DNA of 64,000 bases. It comes from Gracilariopsis chorda. Its lineage: Eukaryota; Rhodophyta; Florideophyceae; Gracilariales; Gracilariaceae. A program made the position numbers and the translations under genes. This document shows positions 20,980 to 31,869 of this stretch, one piece after another. Under the pieces are notes generated by a model, which was not told the origin of the DNA, did not search any database, and saw only the letters and a program-made list of their open reading frames with translations. The stretch spans positions 124,001 through 188,000 of the forward strand of contig NBIV01000073.1 of NCBI GenBank assembly GCA_003194525.1, written 5' to 3'. Positions within the stretch are counted from its first letter, which is position 1. Each line of letters starts with the position of its first letter.

Positions 20980-23190
20980 TTTTGAGAGAATCAGCACACC
21001 TCTATACGTCTCTCTGGGCGTTTTCCAGCGGCGTTGGCGCTACAAGATTGCCCTGTCCGCCCAGGAGCTCGACGGTATCCCTTAGGTCTTCGATCGTGTT
21101 GAACTGAGGTAACTTCGCCGGTGTGGTCAGGGGGGTCATGTAATTGGAGCTCTGTGGCGTCCCAGAGGTCCTTGGAGGAAACTTCATACGGAAATAACCA
21201 TCGACTTGGCGCAAATGATAATTTTTCTCCCTTTGCGCCATAATTCTCTTGCAGATGTCCTCAGGTATGTTCTTTCTGTATTAACATGGGGGGTACGTAG
21301 AAAAGCATATATGGCACGGCTGAATGGAATTCGTTATGAAGTCATTCCTGGGGGCAACCAAGAAGTACAGGAGCGTCGCCGGGGCCGATGGGGTTGTCGT
21401 TTTTGACGAAGAGACCGATGGTGCTCCTGACCGAGCTGAGGAGAAAATCACAGCGAGAATATCCCCTCTATCAGAATTTCCAGAAGCCGAGTCCAAATCT
21501 AATTGGGACGCTACCATCTGGGCTTTCGCTCCTTCCATTAAGGGACTTGTGCCACCCCTGGTATCTGCGACACCCGGCCGACGGGAAGTCTATAGGTCTT
21601 GCCGTCTCCCTCGGCATAAATCATTAATTGAAGCAGCGTTAAGTTTGGGTGGGCAGTGTGGTGGTTTCAGACATGCCTCCGTATCAATGGGAGTAACCCC
21701 GCCATAAAACGCCACTTAAGCCGAACTTCGGAGAATACAATCTCGCAACTGCGGGCCTAGTCCAGAGGTGGTTGGCGTAGTCCATTTCGGAGGTGGTGGG
21801 ACTCTGGTGGTAAACGATTCGGTTCTGGTAGGCATCAAGTTTGTGGTCGTCAATTGCATACGTTTCCAGCAAGTAAAAGACAACCTTTAGGTACTTCCGC
21901 AGAAGCTCCCGATCCGAGGCATCCATGGGGTTAGCTGATCTGTATATCTTGGCGACCAGTTGTTCTTTCGCTTTTCCAGTCCGGAAAAATTGGAAAGAAT
22001 AGAGTGCAGGTCCGTCGTGGACTCCATGTTTGTCACAGGCAACCTGGAACGAGTTCAGAGAGTTAAGGACGATGATGGGATCCTTTCCAGAGAACTTGTT
22101 GGGGACGATAACTTGCGTTCTCTTCAACTAAATGGCTATCGTTTTGGCAGCCAAAGAGGTGTACCGCGTACAACCATCCATCAAGGGGTACGTTCTCACG
22201 TCTAAGACCTTCCAGAAAAGCTTATTAGTAGTGACTAATGGGTTGAGGCGCCAAGCATCCACCTCACCCGTATCGGTGTTGGAAGAATCCGACGCGGCTG
22301 AATGCTCATCGCTCGATTCCGAGTAGTGCTGATTCCGATGGTTCGTACTCGACCTCGGCCTTCGGTTCCGTCTTTTCTTCCTATGGGTCTCGGTATCTAC
22401 GAAGTCTTTAACGGCGAGATCCTCATCGTCCTCGAGGTACTCGTCGGCGTACCGAACGCCGTGCCGTCCATTGGCCTTATCTCCTGCGTGACCTCTCTGC
22501 CTCAGGATTCTCTCTTTTTCTCACGGTATATAACACAATGAGCCTTCCTGTGATGCACCTAGGTGACAACCACGCCTATAGATGCTCCCTCAGGTTCGGT
22601 GGGCTGACCGATGGGCGTCCAATTAGAATGTTAGGGAAACAGTCGAACGGATGTGAAGTGAGCCTGCCTGGCAGGTGATTTCTCATTGAATTGTCGCAGC
22701 AATAGAATCTACGAAGACGTCTGACTGGACAAACTGAGGGATCAGTTGGTCAGTCTGAGAGGAGTGGCGCTCCGGTAATGCTCTATCAAGTTGGTCCCTG
22801 AGACTTTCTCCACTTGTTTCTCGCATCAGGAGTGAAGTTGCGGACATAGAAAAGCCACGACATCGTCCACCATACGTGGTGTGGATGCGGTGGCAGCTAC
22901 GTCCTAAGGCTGTTCTTCATCATTCGTTGGGCTCTGTGGAAGATTTAGCGGGTTCATCCTTTCGCAGAGACGAGTGACCGATGGCAAATCTCCGGTTATC
23001 CTTTCCAGATTGTCCACAGGGTCAGTGATGTGTCCCTTGGAGCGCCCGTTGGTACTCCTGCGAGAACTATTATTGTTCGATTGGGCTACCAATGGGTTGA
23101 CAACGTTTGTGGAAGGTGCGGCCGCACCTGGGGTTCGTTGTTGGTCTTCGTTTCTGGGTTTGGATTGATGGTTTTCCATACGGTTGGTGT
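20980..23190 (-). pseudogene. Gag remnant (element F)
   Basis: The capsid-like part is 21684-22127 (VPNKFSGKDPIIVLNSLNSF, HGVHDGPALYSFQFFRTGKA), paired with E at SGEDPISVPNVLIRF and GVHEGAAMWCIQFYLNGQG. The nucleocapsid-side tail is at 21002-21241. The N-terminal Asn/Ser/Arg-rich part, ending with a Glu-rich stretch, is in 22904-23190 (VAQSNNNSSRRSTNGRSKG). The 210-codon frame 22904-23536 probably includes untranslated leader upstream of about 23185. Multiple frames. Confidence 0.65.
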
Positions 23191-23487
23191 TGCTTTGGAG
23201 CCAGTTGCGTCGACTAATAATCCAATGGTAGAAGTCGTAGGCGGTAAAATACTCTTCTTTGGATCCAAAATGGCTTTTCCTGTAGGCGCGTAGGTCAGGA
23301 TTTTGGTTGTAGTGGACTAATTCGTTCTTTGTCCAACTAGCGTTGTAGTCCAGTAATTGGTAGTAGTGGCAGAAAACAAGCCACTGAGGGGACAGTCCAC
23401 TGGTTCTAATGGTGGCGACGGCACCAACTAGCAACGAGGGGTAATGTGCGGACGCTAACTCAAGTCCCAACAGGTCGGGAGATTGGT

Positions 23488-23740
23488 ATCGATGGCTTAG
23501 AGGCCTTTGGCGCTTACTAGCTGCATACAGTAGCAAGAAGGCTACGATGGTGCTTGTCTTTACTCTTCGGAGGTTGGCGACACTCGAGCCATCCTGTGTG
23601 GTCGACGAGGCACTCCGACCTCCTGGAACTACCTCAAAAACATAATTAAAACTACTACATAAATAATACTGAGATCACAGTACCTTGGCACTAGGCAGGT
23701 CCCCTGGTATCTCCTTCACTGGCACCAGAATTGGCAACGT
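23488..23740 (-). repeat. Probable 5' LTR remnant of element F
   Basis: Begins next to the degenerate primer site at 23473-23486. AT-rich TACATAAATAATAC at about 23660 may be the promoter region. No second copy exists in the window, so the extent is a guess set by the A-family sequence that starts to the right. Confidence 0.35.
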
Positions 23741-23758
23741 GAAGCACGCGAGCCAGCA

Positions 23759-24548
23759 GTGGTCCAATCTCTGTCAGCTCAGGCTCCTGGTTCCTTCACA
23801 TTACCTCACTTGCCTAATGCACATTCTCCTACCGATGGGACAGAAGATTATGAAGTAGAATGCATTGCCAATGACAGAAAATTGGCCCGAAGATTTGAAT
23901 TTCTTGTCAAATTGCTTGCACATACAAGTCATGAGAACACTTCGATGAAAGAGAAAGACCTCATAAACTGCAAAGCACTTCTTTGGCAGTATGAGAAGAT
24001 GAAAGGAATCCTATTGAAAAAAAAAAAAGCATTACAGTATCAAACAACCCTCAAAATGAATTAGAACACCGATATCCAGGGCGCGAGAGAGTTTTACAAC
24101 AAGATCAACCTTGGTGAAAGATCACTATATAACTGGATTGGTAAAATCACTAGCATCGAATCAATTATGCTACCTTTTCGCTGGGCAGCCTGCCATATAT
24201 CCTTTTCATTCGCCCAACATCGTGTATCCTTCTAAACCGACGAAACCGATGTACTTCAGCACCGATTTTTCTTCAACTACGATGGCGGAATTTCGACAAT
24301 TTTAGACAATACATTCGAAATGTATCTTTTCTAAGACATGGTCGCACGTTACGGACAGCTTACTGATGAACGAAGCTTTATGTAGGAAGTTGGTGAGATC
24401 TTGAACCGCTCGGAGGATGAAAGTCAAGTCCTGTTCACCTTGGAAGCTGACTCTCAACGAGACCTGCTCCAAGTGCCTTCTTAATCTGGGGTTTTGCTAC
24501 TCTGAGAAAATCTTTGTTTTGTTTACTTACGAGTCGGGTCGATTCTAC
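23759..24548 (+). pseudogene. 3' tail of an A-family gypsy element: chromodomain plus ORF3
   Basis: The frame 23759-24064 contains a complete chromodomain-like segment (DYEVECIANDRKLARRFEFL, HENTSMKEKDLINCKALLWQ, then YEKM). It matches the shorter chromodomain of A and B (KRARRFEFLFKWLEYPSHEN), which lack the final helix. From about 24170 it continues as a diverged ORF3 (CHISFSFAQHR, NYDGGISTILDNTFEM, LTDERSF, GEILNRSEDESQV) with four stops but no indel over about 110 codons. The LTR at 24549 follows. So this is the end of an older element sharing that LTR with A. Confidence 0.75.
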
Positions 24549-25224
24549 TGTTAGGAATTAGTTATTATTTTACCTTTGTTTGAGTATAGTTGGCTCCAGC
24601 ATCAGTTCTAACCTGTCTACTCTTCCTGGGTTTCGTCTACTCGATCTCCTGAAGAGATCAGTTACCCATTTGACATTTTTACCTGACCTCGAAGCCCAGT
24701 TGACATATTTCGTGACATGCTGTCAATATGAAACGAGAACATGCCTAGGTCAGAGAAGCCCAGGCCGACCACTTGGACAAGGTTGGATCCGAAGTACACC
24801 TCGCTTACTACTTAAAACGTTGACAGAAACCACAAACCGTACACTAAAGATCAAACGGTCATGAAATTCCCGGGCGATCTGTCCCAAGTCATTGTGGGCA
24901 CCATGTGTTCATATCAGATGATTTAGGCCGTACATATCGCTGATCATTGACAAGTCATGGAACAAGTCATCAGCGCTGGTGGAACTCTCCAAGGAATCAA
25001 ACGACTAGATCTGGCATTGAACCCGGTAAACCAGCCGCATACGAAGGCCACCACGAACACCAAGCACCATAATGATTAACTCGGACGAATTCTCATCGAC
25101 TAGTGGCACTGTTAGAACTAGATTAGAAGCTCTACATAAACCCAGATGGATGTTCTGAACTTCTAACTCGGATCATCACCATCGAATTCCAACCAATTCA
25201 ACCACTGCACCTCTGTTCCTAAAA
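24549..25224 (+). repeat. 5' LTR of element A (diverged)
   Basis: Begins TGTTAGGAATTAG and ends CTCTGTTCCTAAAA before the primer site. Diagnostic matches to the other A/B LTRs include CAAACGACTAGATC, ACCCGGTAAACCAG and CTCGGATCATCACCAT. The promoter-like CTATATAAAC of the other LTRs reads CTACATAAAC here. It serves both the upstream tail and A. Confidence 0.8.
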
Positions 25225-25225
25225 T

Positions 25226-25238
25226 TGGTAGCATTCGC
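25226..25238 (+). other. Primer binding site of element A
   Basis: TGGTAGCATTCGC directly after the LTR, identical in B (43981-43993). The first eight bases fit the 3' end of an initiator Met tRNA, the rest do not; the primer tRNA is uncertain. Confidence 0.6.
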
Positions 25239-25369
25239 AAAGTAAATCTTGCGCTAACTTAAAACTGGTGACCATCCAGCCTTGGTGGTTGTTGCTACAC
25301 AAAATTCCCCAAGCTTGGATGAGCCACAGAGATCCAGATCATACTGACTGTTGATTTCTGACCAATTGT

Positions 25370-26149
25370 GTGTTTCCAGTGAGCCCAATATTACGATCCA
25401 GGGTACCGCCGTCCTCGCCGTCAGTGTACACCAACACCGACATATCCTCCGAACCACCGTCAACACCGCCGCCGCCGCCACCCGTGAACCTGGCCGAACC
25501 TGGAACCCCCGTAGCTGACTGCAGCTTCTCCTTCGAACCCCGTACGCCTTCACCCGAACCAGTTGACAACCTCGTTTCGCTTGAACCCCGGACGCCTCGT
25601 AGTCAATCATCATCTCCCGAGCCAGTGGACATAGCCCCAGAAGCCTCAGGCGAACGGCAACCAACTTCGATTGTGGACAAACCTACAGGAGTCCAAACAG
25701 TCGGGGAACGTATTCGTAAAGCGTACCACTCCGCAAATCAGAACCGCAGACGTGTCCAGCCGATCAGTGAAGCCGGAAACATTAACATCTACCGCGTGGC
25801 AAATGATCGTATCCGTCGCCATAGAAAGCGTACACTTCGTCTTCGGCTTCGTACACCTAGGTGTGACGACTACAACGTACGCTTCAACAACCGCGTTCAA
25901 CTTGAGGAACACCTCCACGTAATCAAACACAGAAATAAGGTGTTGTCAAAGTCGTCACCACCTGGTTGTTTTATTGCCGTATGCCTTCACTTAACAACTA
26001 GAAGCACTATGAGGACTATAGCAGAGGTAACAAGCATCTTCTGGCTAAAGAAAAAGAACAAAGGCGTCAACAGAAACACTTCAAAGGCCGTTTCTAACCC
26101 TCTAAACACAGTTCTGCGAAAACTAAAATTTGGTCGTTCTACCCTTTAA
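25370..26149 (+). pseudogene. Accessory zinc-finger ORF between primer site and gag (element A)
   Basis: A 259-codon frame on the sense strand, upstream of gag. The N-terminal 100 residues are Pro/Ser/Glu-rich with repeated EPRTP and PEPVD units. A basic helix follows (RIRRHRKRTLRLRLRTP), then a U1-type C2H2 finger near residues 164-187 whose second Cys is Tyr here (RCDDYNVRFNNRVQLEEHLH). A one-base deletion relative to B shifts the frame after GCFI. Read in B's frame, a second finger-like unit follows (KHYEDYSRG). Gypsy elements do not normally code between primer site and gag. It could bind nucleic acid or be a captured host gene. Confidence 0.65.
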
Positions 26150-26611
26150 GCTACCGTTGATGGCTGTGTTCAAGCTCCCACTGCGCCAAGATTACCAAGC
26201 CTTTTCAAGGGAGAAGTAGCTGTACAGGTCTTACTATCTTCCACTATCTCCCAATCTCTTGACCCCTGGTAACCTCAGCTGAAGGAACTATACTTTAGCC
26301 CCTCCGACACTCTTCCACGTTCTTACAGCGAAGGGATTCGAACTGGAGACCTCGAACTTCCGATTGATTGCCTGAAACCACTTCATCGCATCGTACTGTT
26401 TTATTCTGGCAGAATTCCAAAGACATCCGCAATATCATAAAGGGGACCCAAATTTTTGGCCCCAAATTCCGAACCATTTGGAAATTTTTTATGTTTCACT
26501 TGATTTCGCGCAATTTCGAGCAATCGGAGCAATACTGCGCCCTCACTGCAGTCCCGCACAAACCAGAGTACCAAAAATCTGGGATGTGCGCTGGAAGATA
26601 CACGTGGTAGA
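26150..26611 (+). other. Leader between zinc-finger ORF and gag (element A)
   Basis: About 460 bases with no supported gene. It is mirrored in B at 42609-43069 with similar sequence (for example the TTCTGGCAGAATTCC region), so it belongs to the element and is probably untranslated leader or spacer. Confidence 0.6.
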
Positions 26612-27390
26612 ATGGAAAGACTGGAAAGAGAAGCCGAACAGAAGATCCCATCGTTCGAGTCCGCTCTCACTCTCCTCCTGAGTCCTAGACGCGAATCGTC
26701 TTCGGCACCAAAGATCAATAAACCCCTTGTGTTTACTGGAAAGCAGAACATTGATAGTTGGGTCACACATGTCCGGAACTACCTGGAAGGAACCTCAAAC
26801 GACAAAGCACTTCCCATAGCGCTCAGCTGTATTGGTGGAGCAGCTCACGAGTGGTACCTCGCCCAGGTGAAAAATGGAACAGACTTCACCACACTCGACG
26901 AGCTATTTGATGGTCTGCAGAACTGCTTCAGAATAGTGAACATGGAAAACCTTGCTCGTGATAAACTTAGCAAGTGGAAACAAATGAAAGACGTCCAGCA
27001 GTACAAAGAGAATTTTCTAAAAATCATACCGGATATTCCCAATATCAGTATGGAAGAATAGGCAGAAAGATATACAAGAGGACTAAAGAGCTTTATTTGG
27101 AAAGCGCTTTGTACCAAGGAATACAATTCTGTCACAGACGCGATGGAAGAGTCGAGTCAGCGTACAAAGGAGGGGGTTCCAGTAGATGTGCCAGAGCAGC
27201 GGGCGGCCACTGGCATAACCATGGACCCGTACGAATGTAAATTCGAAACGTGAAGTTAGAGAAGCTTACGGGAGAAGCCAGAGAACACTGCCACAATAAC
27301 GGACTTTGTTTTCGTTGCAGAGGACCAGGGCACAGAGCGAACGACCCGCGCTGTCCAAAACACTCTCAGAGAAACTGACTCACATGTCGT
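26612..27390 (+). pseudogene. Gag (element A)
   Basis: Starts MERLEREAEQKIPSFESAL. The capsid-like domain (LVFTGKQNIDSWVTHVRNYL, AAHEWYLAQVKNGTDFTTLD, FRIVNMENLARDKLSKWKQM) fits the gag p24-like family of gypsy elements. A TAG at 27059 ends the first frame after SMEE; B has the same stop. Beyond it, CFRCRGPGHRANDPRC (about 27307-27360) is a zinc knuckle with spacing C-x2-C-x4-H-x6-C. The tail leads into the protease, where the pogo transposon is inserted. Confidence 0.8.
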
Positions 27391-27577
27391 CAGTTCCAGT
27401 TGAAACCACCGTACGCACAGAAACAACAAAGATCTCCACGACTTATATCAAGTTCGAAGAACGCGCGGAACACCCGAGTGCAAATACCAAATCAGACCAC
27501 AAGAAATACATACATTTAACGTCAAACCTTGCATAACCATTTGAAACCCCAGCCCAGGACTGTTACTTGCGCAAGTA

Positions 27578-27605
27578 TCAGCACGTAGGTAAATAAGGGA
27601 CAGTC
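27578..27605 (+). repeat. Left terminal inverted repeat of pogo-like transposon
   Basis: Starts TCAGCACGTAGGTAAATAAG right after the TA at 27576-27577; partner of 29791-29818. Confidence 0.85.
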
Positions 27606-27841
27606 TCAACAAATTTAAAATGAATATAACTTCTTGAACTCCATTGCATCTGGTTTTTTGTGACATGTAAGCTTGGAGGATATCCAACGGGATAGCCAAG
27701 ATTTGGGGTCAGACGGTGTCAAACAACCATTGTTGAATGAGATTATTGCTACGACAAAGTATCCCCTTAAAGTACACCTTTTGAGGTAAAAAAGGGACAC
27801 TGTCAAGCACAGTCGAGCGCCATTGGCGCCCAAAAACAGCT

Positions 27842-29536
27842 TCAAACTTCAATAGCTCCCTGACGCTGCGCCGCCCGTAACCTCGCCCACTGATGCCGAT
27901 CGGTTCGTGAACGGCTAAGTTGCTCCCATCGCAATCCACGATTTGACAGCCAAAGCGCAAACAGCTCTTTTTCTCTCTGTGCCTGAGCCCGCTGTTCTGC
28001 TTTGCGAACACTTTCTTGCTCCCTTTGCTCTCGTCGAGCTTCGGCCTCGGCCGCCCTGGCCGCACGTTCTACAATTGTAGCCCTCGTTTCTAATTCCTTC
28101 GCCTTCAGCCTATCCAATACAACCCTTGTAGTAAGTAATGCACCTGCCGTCGTAACCAACGTTCCGTTCTCAACTACTTCACCATCTGACCTCAACATGT
28201 TCTGTTTTTCCACATAATCTTTCACCAGAGCAAGATAGTTTTCATGCGCAACCTCTTGACAAGACGCTGTTCCAATGTTTGTTATATCCGTCTTCTTGAT
28301 AACTTCCGGATTTGCCGTTTGCTTGTGCAGATCCCACAACCCGCAAGCCTCAAAACCCTTCACAATATTGTTGTAAGTTACAGCTCGAATGTAGGCTTTG
28401 GTTAACAGATCGCATATGGTGTACACATCGTTTCGCGAATCGTCTTGCGCGCAAAGGGTTCGCTCGTTGAGATAGTTACGGAAGTAATTCTTGAAGGGAG
28501 AGAAAACGGAGTAGTCAAGAACTTGAGTTCTGTGACTTGTGTGTGCAGGCAAACAGAGAGCTATTATGCCATTATCATCAAGAAGTTTTAAGGCTTTGTA
28601 CGAGCAGTGCGCCCCGTAACCGTCGAACGTCAAGACAATGTGGCGATGCTTCCTTCTTATTTCCGTTGTTTCCCGTACAAAGTGCTCAACCCATTCGAAG
28701 AAGACGGCTGTATCGACGCCTGCCGGGTCCCTGTAACAGGTAATGGCATTAGCTGGTAGATAGCAAGAGGGTGTTTCTCTGGTTCCATCGGCACAGAGTC
28801 GATGTTTTGCGCGGGCACCTTGAAGTACGACAAGGGGAGGTCATGCGCGTCCATCTCCAGATACGACGGGCATTATCGTAACATGCTGCGCATTTCCGGA
28901 CCACTTCAATTCAACGGAGTTGCTTCGGCCTTTGCTATTGAATAAGGCCTTCGAGCGAGCTTTTGTTGATGTACGTACAGAAAAGCCACTTTTGTCGATA
29001 TTGAAGACTTGTTCGGGGCTGTTTATTTTGTACTCCTTGTACACTTGCACAATGCGAGCGAAGTGGGAGGCAAGATTTTCCGGAGACATCGCGATCGCTC
29101 TCAATTTTTGTAGGTTGCTACGCCACTTGAGGGATATTTCTTGATGGCGTCTTAAGAAGCTGCGAACAAAGTACTCACCGGGTCGGTAGTTTTTGAATGG
29201 GATTTGCAGACGTCTGGATTGTGGGAGACCTCTCACGTAGCACTGAACCATGTCCTTGAAGCATTCTCTTGAGAGTGGTGTTCCTCTGTTGGAGAAGTGG
29301 AGAACTGCTTCACATATTGTTTGTTCTTCTGAGGGTGTAAGGGATGGTGGTCTTTCCCTGGTTTGTTTGATCACTTTGTGGCATAGTGAGCGGTGGAGGT
29401 GAGACTTAGCGACCTGGAAGCGATCGGCGCTTTTTCGCAGTGAAGTGTGACCTTGTCTATGAAAGTCGATGGCGTTCTGGAGCTTCTGCGTGTAGCCCCG
29501 ATTGCTGTTCTGGGCCAAAACACGTTTGGAAACCAT
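27842..29536 (-). pseudogene. Pogo-like transposase with one premature stop
   Basis: A single frame of about 564 codons. The N-terminal part (29536 to about 29270) is a helix-turn-helix region (AIDFHRQGHTSLRKSADRFQ, then a CENP-B-like second unit). The catalytic domain carries FNIDKSGFSV (first Asp), LTFDGYGAHC (second Asp) and QVLDYSVFSPFK (third Asp), the DDD arrangement of pogo enzymes. The C-terminus is a long Glu/Arg/Gln-rich coiled region. One in-frame TGA at 28841-28843 falls after SGDGRA; the same frame continues with PPLVVLQ and DGTRETPSCYLP, which look undamaged. It cuts and pastes its own DNA at TA sites; this copy is off unless the stop is read through. Confidence 0.9.
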
Positions 29537-29790
29537 GAGAATTAGCCTCGGATGATGAAAGATAATACAGTGGAAATGCAGTCTTGAGACAGGGATATGG
29601 ATATGAAAATGGTGTCCGGATTGATTTGTGGGGGGTATCTGGCAGTAAGGGAGGATGCTGAGTTCGAATCTGGCGCTAGAATTTGAATCATATGAGCCGT
29701 TTGCTGGCTACAAGATAAGCTTTCTCTCTTCGTCGACAGTTTGCTGTAAATGCCTTCAATGTTAACCAAAACTCCGTCCCTAATTACCAC

Positions 29791-29818
29791 ACTGTCCCCG
29801 ATTTACCTGCATCGATGA
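29791..29818 (-). repeat. Right terminal inverted repeat of pogo-like transposon
   Basis: Pairs with 27578-27605. The shared core is AGGTAAAT followed by GGGACAGT. It ends at the TA duplication. Confidence 0.85.
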
Positions 29819-29820
29819 TA

Positions 29821-30120
29821 CGCGTAAACGAAGAAACCTGTAAAGTGTTGTTTGATAACGGATCCGAAACCAGCTACCTTTCAAAGGCTTTGGTTAAACG
29901 CGTGGGAATTCCAATAGTCAAAACAAACTACCAAGCAGAGATGGCGAATGGATGAACTACCGTTTTCGAAGAGACTGATAAGGATGGTGTAACATTGGAA
30001 ATAGGACACCTCAAAGAGAAGAGACGGTTCGCCATCTGCCCATTGTACGGATATGAGGCAATCCTTGAAAAGAACTGGCTTCACCAGTACAAGCCATATG
30101 TCAAGCACCGAACCGACGTC
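29821..30120 (+). pseudogene. Protease segment (element A)
   Basis: The retropepsin motif reads VLFDNGSETSYLS (DNG at 29854-29862), with Asn where Thr or Ser is usual. B has the same DNG. An in-frame TGA follows MANG in A, where B has Ser. The segment continues through KRRFAICPLYGYEAILEKNW into RT. The pogo transposon separates it from gag. Confidence 0.7.
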
Positions 30121-31869
30121 ATATCATTTCCCCACGAATATAAAGAAGTTGTCATTAACGCTAAATGGAAACGAAACAACAACATTACAACAATCAACAC
30201 TATCAAGAAATGCATACAGAAGACGTTACCAGTATTTGCGGTTCTTTTACGCCCACAAAATGAACCAGAAAATACAGAGGTACAAAACCCCGACCTAAAG
30301 TCATTGTTACGTGAATTTGAAGATGTATTTCCATACCAACTCTCAAAAAAACTACCCCCGAAGCGAGAACAAGGCTTTCATATCGACCTACTGCCAGGTT
30401 CTGTGCCTCTCAAGAAATCAGTATATCAAATGTCTGATAAAGAACTTACAGAACTAAGTAAGAAACTCGATGAACAACTTCAACAGGGTGTCATCCCACC
30501 AAGTTCAAGCCCTCGTGGTGCACCCGGACTATTGGTCGCCGAGAAAGATGGACCATTCAGACTATGCATTAACTACCGAGGATTAAACAAGCTAACGGTG
30601 AAGAATAATTACCCCATACCCTGGATTAGTGACATATTCGACCAGCTAAGTGGTGCTAGAACATTTTCAAAAATAGATCTTCGTTCAGGGAATCATCAAA
30701 TAAGACTTTCCGAACAGTCAATCTGGAGAACAGCCTTCCGTACAAGATACGATCACTTTGACTTCCTCGTACTTCCTTTTGGTCTTATCAATGCACCAGC
30801 TTCATTTATGAGCCTGAGGGTTACGATAGTGAGAGAATACAGAGACGTGTTCGTCTTAGTATATCTAGATGACATTCTTATTTACAGTGAGAACAAAGAA
30901 GAAAATTTGAAGCATCTCAAATGTGTACTCAACAAACTTCGCGAGCACAAGCTTTATTGGAAGATTTCAAAGTGTGAATTCATGAAGCAGAAAGTTGAGT
31001 ATCTCGCACACATTGTGAGTGCAAACGGCATATCCGTCGAAGAGCAGAAGATTGATACAATCTTGAATTGCAGTACACCTAAAACCAAGAATGACGTCCA
31101 GGCATTTCTGGGATTAGTAAAGTACTACCAAGGGTTCATCAAGAACTGTTCCGAAATATCGAAACCCTTGACCAAACTATGCGGAAAATCTGAATTTGAA
31201 TGGAAACAAGAACAAGCTGAAAGTTTTGATTCCTTGAAGAAAGCTATCACGAGAACCCCAGTAGTAAGGCACTTTGACCCAGAATTACCCATCATCCTTA
31301 CTACCGACGCTTCTCAATATGCTATTGGAGCCGTTATGGAACAGTTTAAAAACAATGTTAAACGACCTGTAACATTTTCATCAAGAACAATAATCGCCAC
31401 CGAACAACGTTACGCAGCCCACGAAAGAGAACTCTTGGGGGTAATAGACACGTTGAGGACATGGAGAGTGTACCCTCATGGCCAAACCTTTACAATTTAC
31501 ATTGACCACTACCCTTTGAAGTATCTAGGATCTCAACCGCACCTGTCTCAAAGACAGGTACGCTGGCTGGAAATAATCGTTGAGTTTGACTTCTGTTTTC
31601 AGCCGACCAAAGGGAAGTCCAACGTTGTCGCAGATGCTCTTTCCAGATACCCAAAACACGCTGAGAACCCTGAAGCAATTAATGGGTCACTACTTCAGGA
31701 AGCAATTCTCAGAACCTCCAAAGTCAATGGTATATCCCAGCTTGGTGAGGTATTCAAAAAGCATACGCGCGCATTCATAAACGGATATATGAACGATAAG
31801 GAATTCAGAAACCTATACAAATCTTCGCAGGGCCCATTCCACAAACAAACCGGATTTTTGTATAAGTAA
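29995..31869 (+). pseudogene. Reverse transcriptase-RNase H (element A)
   Basis: An open frame of 624 codons covering the protease end, RT and RNase H. RT has FHIDLLPGSVPLKKSVYQMS, the first catalytic Asp in FSKIDLRSG, LPFGLINAPASF and the YLDD box at 30862-30873. RNase H shows LTTDASQYAIGAV, AHERELLGV, YIDHYPLKYL and NVVADALSRYP, so its acidic residues are all present. The frame ends at a TAA after GFLYK; B reads GAA there and stays open into integrase. The catalytic parts look intact, but upstream and downstream breaks block a full polyprotein. Confidence 0.88.

Larger units (their letters stand above)
20350..23740 (-). mobile_element. Gypsy element F, 5' piece (LTR, gag, protease)
   Basis: The upstream half of F, cut from the rest by E. 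From right to left: a probable 5' LTR (from about 23488), a degenerate primer site at 23473-23486 (minus CCAATCTCCCGACC against TGGTCTCCCGACC), gag and protease. The end at 20350 is the E insertion point, within the protease-RT linker (TRTVSNKVKLAKAIATPP). Confidence 0.75.
27578..29818 (-). mobile_element. Pogo-like DNA transposon nested in element A
   Basis: 2241 bp flanked by TA (27576-27577 and 29819-29820). Removing it restores the sequence seen in B (GCGCAAGTACGCGTAAACG), which proves the boundaries. The ends are imperfect inverted repeats: left TCAGCACGTAGGTAAATAAG then GGACAGT; right, read inward on the minus strand, TCATCGATGCAGGTAAATCG then GGGACAGT. TA duplication, terminal repeats and the transposase all fit the Tc1/mariner-pogo group. 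Relatively young, since only one premature stop was seen. Confidence 0.92.

Noticed and set aside
23759-24064. Independent host gene
   Set aside because: The protein is a chromodomain matching the A/B elements and is followed by their ORF3 and LTR.
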